Source of the DNA: Lottiidibacillus patelloidae
Lineage (GTDB): Bacteria > Bacillota > Bacilli > Bacillales > SA5d-4
Assembly (NCBI RefSeq): GCF_002262935.1
Contig: NZ_NPIA01000006.1
Coordinates: 62,001 to 126,000, forward strand
Direction of reading: 5' to 3'
Length of the DNA stretch: 64,000 bases
In this document: one piece after another, positions 61,486 through 64,000 of the stretch
Layout of the letters: the number at the start of each line of letters is the position of its first letter
Numbering within the stretch: the first letter of the stretch is position 1
Translations under genes and position numbers: made by a program
Notes under the pieces: model-generated
What the model was told of the DNA's origin: nothing
Database searches by the model: none
Seen by the model: the letters and a program-made list of their open reading frames with translations, nothing else

Positions 61486-63237
61486 TTACTCCTCTTCAAT
61501 AACATACGCTGGATGTGGGTATTGCCATAAGTAGCCATTCGGAGCGGAATAATTAGCTAGTTTGCCAGAATACTCTTCTTGGTTTGGAAGAACTTCTTTT
61601 ATTTTCCTATTTATTTCTTGGAAAAATGGTCTGTGTTGCTTATCTGCTGTACCTGTGTTTTCCAAGATAATTCTCCCTGGAACTGGATAACGTAAGTGCA
61701 TGATGTAACTTAAAACTGATGCAGCTATTGGATTTAAAGTTACATTTCCTTTTGGACCGTAAAGAATAGGTAAGGATTCATTTCTTCGGTCGAGAATGAG
61801 TATAGTCGAATTTGCGTCTAGTGTGCTATCTAATAATCTATCTAACTCTTGCGGTGTAATTTTTTTGTTTTCATTTTTAGAAGCTTCAAAAAGATTAAAT
61901 TTTTTAATATTACTGAATAAATTAATGTACATATTCACAAATTCAGTTTCTTTAATATAGGTTCTCTCGCGATCCTTATTGCGCATCGTATGTAATATTG
62001 AATGTGCTTTATCATGTTTATTGTTGTGCATACAACAAATAGCATATGCTAAATAAAATTCAAATTGTAATTCTTCATATAAACCAGATAAATCCCTAGT
62101 GGCGATATTAAAACATTGGTACGCATCGTTCCATTTTTGTTCTTGCATATATGCTAATCCTTTATAATAGTTCGCTTTCGCTCTGTCTCTAATTGATAAC
62201 GTACGATCAGCAAGTAGACTATCAAACTGATTGTGTGCTGAATGAAAATTGTTGTAAGATTTCGACATTCTGCCGGACTGCAATATTAGGTCTTGATATT
62301 GCCTTCTATAGTTACCATTTTCCGGTCGACAATTTATAAGTTTTTTATAGATATTTAATTTATGTTTGGTGGCGGAAATTCCGCGAAAATTCCGCTCGAT
62401 GATAGAAATGTTTTGTAATAATGCTTTTTCAAATTTATCAATTACTTCTTCGTTTTCTGGTTGAAGTTTAAATAGCGTTTGATATATTGATACGAGCAAA
62501 TAAACTAGCTGTTCTTCGTTAGAAACATCCGATAAAACAAACTGTTCCATCGACTGCATAAATTCGATGTATTTGTTTTTAATTTGCTTATTGCTTGAGT
62601 AGATCTTATTCACTTCGGATAAGGATACTTGAATATTTTCATAGTCTTGCAATGTTAATGTACATGAAAAGTCTATGCGATTGTAAAGTAACATTGCAAG
62701 TGTGTCACTATATTTCACATGTAAGTTTAACTTATGAAGTCTCCTTAATATCACTTCTATTTGCATAAGTTCATTTTCATTTTTGGTCGCTTTATCGCAA
62801 CAATTTTTCGGTTGATCGAACACCGATAAGAAGTATTCAGGAAAGTTTTCTGTTTGTAATATTAAAGTGATCATCTCTAGGCGATGGTTATTAGTATTAA
62901 CATTTAAATTAGTATATAGGTATTTGATATATTCATTTTCCACTGTTTTACTATTAGAAAGTATGACGAGCTCTCGGTAAATATGTAATTTACTTTCTGA
63001 GGTAACTACTCCAAGCTTCTTTTTTAGGATATATGCAAGCGTTTGTTTTGCAATTTTATGGTTAAGTTCTATTTTTAAAAATTCTCTAGTGTTTTTCTCT
63101 ACCCGCTGAATATAGTCTCCTATAGTAATTTCCTCATCCCGCTCTAATTTGTAAAGATGTGTATTGTATTTCTCTCTTAACTGCCAATTTGCTGGATCAT
63201 CTGTAATAAACTTTTCGAAATCACCTATATTTTCCAT
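61486..63237 (-). CDS. TPR protein with possible winged-helix C-terminus
   Basis: 583 aa, ATG behind GAGGAGGGT. Helical TPR-like repeats fill about 60-440 (KANYYKGLAYMQEQKWNDAYQCF; FEFYLAYAICCMHNNKHDKAHSIL). The last ~120 residues differ: GNVTLNPIAASVLSYIMHL, then PVPGRIILENTG and a final GYLWQYPHPAYVIEE, which resembles an OmpR-type winged helix with its terminal hairpin. It follows the small-gene cluster on the same strand and could regulate it, but this is untested. No palindrome is seen before this gene. Confidence 0.65.
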   Translation of the reverse strand: MENIGDFEKFITDDPANWQLREKYNTHLYKLERDEEITIGDYIQRVEKNTREFLKIELNHKIAKQTLAYILKKKLGVVTSESKLHIYRELVILSNSKTVENEYIKYLYTNLNVNTNNHRLEMITLILQTENFPEYFLSVFDQPKNCCDKATKNENELMQIEVILRRLHKLNLHVKYSDTLAMLLYNRIDFSCTLTLQDYENIQVSLSEVNKIYSSNKQIKNKYIEFMQSMEQFVLSDVSNEEQLVYLLVSIYQTLFKLQPENEEVIDKFEKALLQNISIIERNFRGISATKHKLNIYKKLINCRPENGNYRRQYQDLILQSGRMSKSYNNFHSAHNQFDSLLADRTLSIRDRAKANYYKGLAYMQEQKWNDAYQCFNIATRDLSGLYEELQFEFYLAYAICCMHNNKHDKAHSILHTMRNKDRERTYIKETEFVNMYINLFSNIKKFNLFEASKNENKKITPQELDRLLDSTLDANSTILILDRRNESLPILYGPKGNVTLNPIAASVLSYIMHLRYPVPGRIILENTGTADKQHRPFFQEINRKIKEVLPNQEEYSGKLANYSAPNGYLWQYPHPAYVIEEE

Positions 63238-63368
63238 ATTAACCCTCCTCGTTTTTTTGAGCTAGTACATATGTGCTAATAAACGTATACTACAAAAATT
63301 CTAGATTTATGAATAAAAGGGGTTGTTTTTACATATTTAAAATTGAATAGATCTAAGGGGGGATAATT

Positions 63369-63884
63369 TTGAGACTAATAACTAGTAATGATGAAATTTC
63401 ACTATGTCAATTGCTATTAAAACAAAAACTGAAAGAAGGAAAATTTGAAGAGATTACATTAGATAGATTTGTATATCCTGGAGGGTATGAACCAAATGCA
63501 ACACTTCTTTGGAATAGTAGTATGAACATATGGTACTATTACAAAAAATTATTTCATCCAGATTATAAATATTGGAATACATTTGGAATTGAAAAACCTT
63601 TCCAAGGAATGTCTACGACTTGTGAAGTTAATGTTCCTTTATATGGAGAGCGTAAAACGCAAGGATTGTTTGCTGCTAAAGGTGATAAAGTTTTTCTTTT
63701 ACATCGCGGGAAAAGGATGGGAGGAACAGGTGTCAACGCCGAAGTTATTGCAAACCATTTTGCACAATATAACCATCCAACTAAAGAACTTGATGGTAAT
63801 AAATTATTGCTTGTTGGTGAGCTCACTTCAGATAATTTCCTAGAGCAATTACATACATTTATTAAAAGACAGAATGAGTTGTAG
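63369..63884 (+). CDS. Hypothetical protein
   Basis: 171 aa from TTG 63369, behind AGGGGGGAT. Contents: LITSNDEISLCQLLLKQKLK, VYPGGYEPNATLLWNS, GEELTSDNFLEQLHTFIKRQ. A GKRMGGTGVNAEVI stretch is exposed-loop like rather than a P-loop (no GKS/T). No family recognised. Own terminator and REP-like motif downstream. Confidence 0.6.
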   Translation: MRLITSNDEISLCQLLLKQKLKEGKFEEITLDRFVYPGGYEPNATLLWNSSMNIWYYYKKLFHPDYKYWNTFGIEKPFQGMSTTCEVNVPLYGERKTQGLFAAKGDKVFLLHRGKRMGGTGVNAEVIANHFAQYNHPTKELDGNKLLLVGELTSDNFLEQLHTFIKRQNEL

Positions 63885-63897
63885 GACGGATTTCTTT

Positions 63898-63955
63898 GGG
63901 TGCCTGTCACTTCAAAAAAGGTAGAAAATCATCTAAGATTCTCTACCTTTTAAAA
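63898..63955 (+). repeat. REP-like motif with terminator
   Basis: GGGTGCCTGTCACTTC at 63898-63913 followed by AAAAGGTAGA...TCTACCTTTTAAAA (63914-63955), which ends the 63369 gene. Confidence 0.7.
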
Positions 63956-64000
63956 TATGGTGATGTATGTTTTGAAACTTACTCACTTGCAATGAAATAT

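Noticed and set aside
63700-63760. GKRMGGTGV in the 63369 product as a P-loop
   Set aside because: It lacks the GK(S/T) end and flanking strand of a Walker A motif.
1-64000. tRNA, rRNA or riboswitch genes
   Set aside because: No cloverleaf, conserved rRNA segment or known riboswitch core was found on either strand.

Overview
The window looks like a chromosomal accessory region of a low-GC Bacillales bacterium (Bacillaceae-like). This rests on AT-rich codon use, strong AGGAGG-type ribosome binding sites with many TTG and GTG starts, a ComK-family protein, and Firmicutes families such as CBO0543, DUF4282 and DUF805. No rRNA or tRNA gene was seen. The species cannot be named from the sequence.

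Layout. Bases 1-4200 are the end of a surface-polysaccharide cluster: a partial rfbB-like dehydratase, a UDP-glucose dehydrogenase, a UDP-glucuronate epimerase-like gene and a truncated membrane gene. From about 4.7 kb to the end the window reads as a defence or conflict island. In order: a STAND-type NTPase with TPRs (4.7-7.5 kb); a PD-(D/E)XK nuclease-like gene with a partner (8.6-10.2 kb); a ComK paralogue; an operon of PIN-WG-repeat protein, zinc-ribbon GTPase, GAP1-like protein and membrane GTPase (14.3-23.0 kb); a lone WHH/HNH nuclease (23.3 kb); a Wadjet-type jetD-A-B-C operon (24.5-32.3 kb); an Mrr-like membrane nuclease; a housekeeping-like stretch (38-48 kb: membrane proteins, secreted and lipoproteins, an aldehyde dehydrogenase); a UDG-like gene with an unknown partner (49.6-51.9 kb); a minus-strand operon with two intact SIR2 proteins, one degenerate SIR2, a WG-repeat protein, a zinc finger and an unknown protein (52.9-59.5 kb); and a cluster of small orphan genes followed by a TPR protein with a possible winged-helix tail (59.6-63.2 kb).

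Threaded through the island are four CRISPR-like arrays (32.4, 36.7, 48.7 and 52.0 kb) and one relic (7.7 kb), with nearly identical 36-nt repeats and spacers of about 34-43 nt. There is no cas gene in the window. Every intact array has a terminator-like hairpin on its left and the same ~240-320 bp flank on its right. The left-most repeat is the degenerate one in each array, so the right flank is read as the leader and transcription as minus-strand. Most spacers look like coding sense strand on the plus strand, so minus-strand crRNAs would be antisense to target mRNA. This dispersed, cas-less array set is the main finding.

A second system is a 5-7-5 palindrome (GTAGG-N7-CCTAC) found upstream of several small orphan genes, of the SIR2 operon and of the gene at 48283. 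A third pattern is a REP-like motif (GTGCCTGTCACTTCCCG) scattered through the window, often paired with a hairpin. It occurs on both sides of a truncated REP-associated transposase, and one copy truncates a membrane gene. Two galE fragments, a frameshifted small gene and other gene tails mark the region as frequently rearranged.
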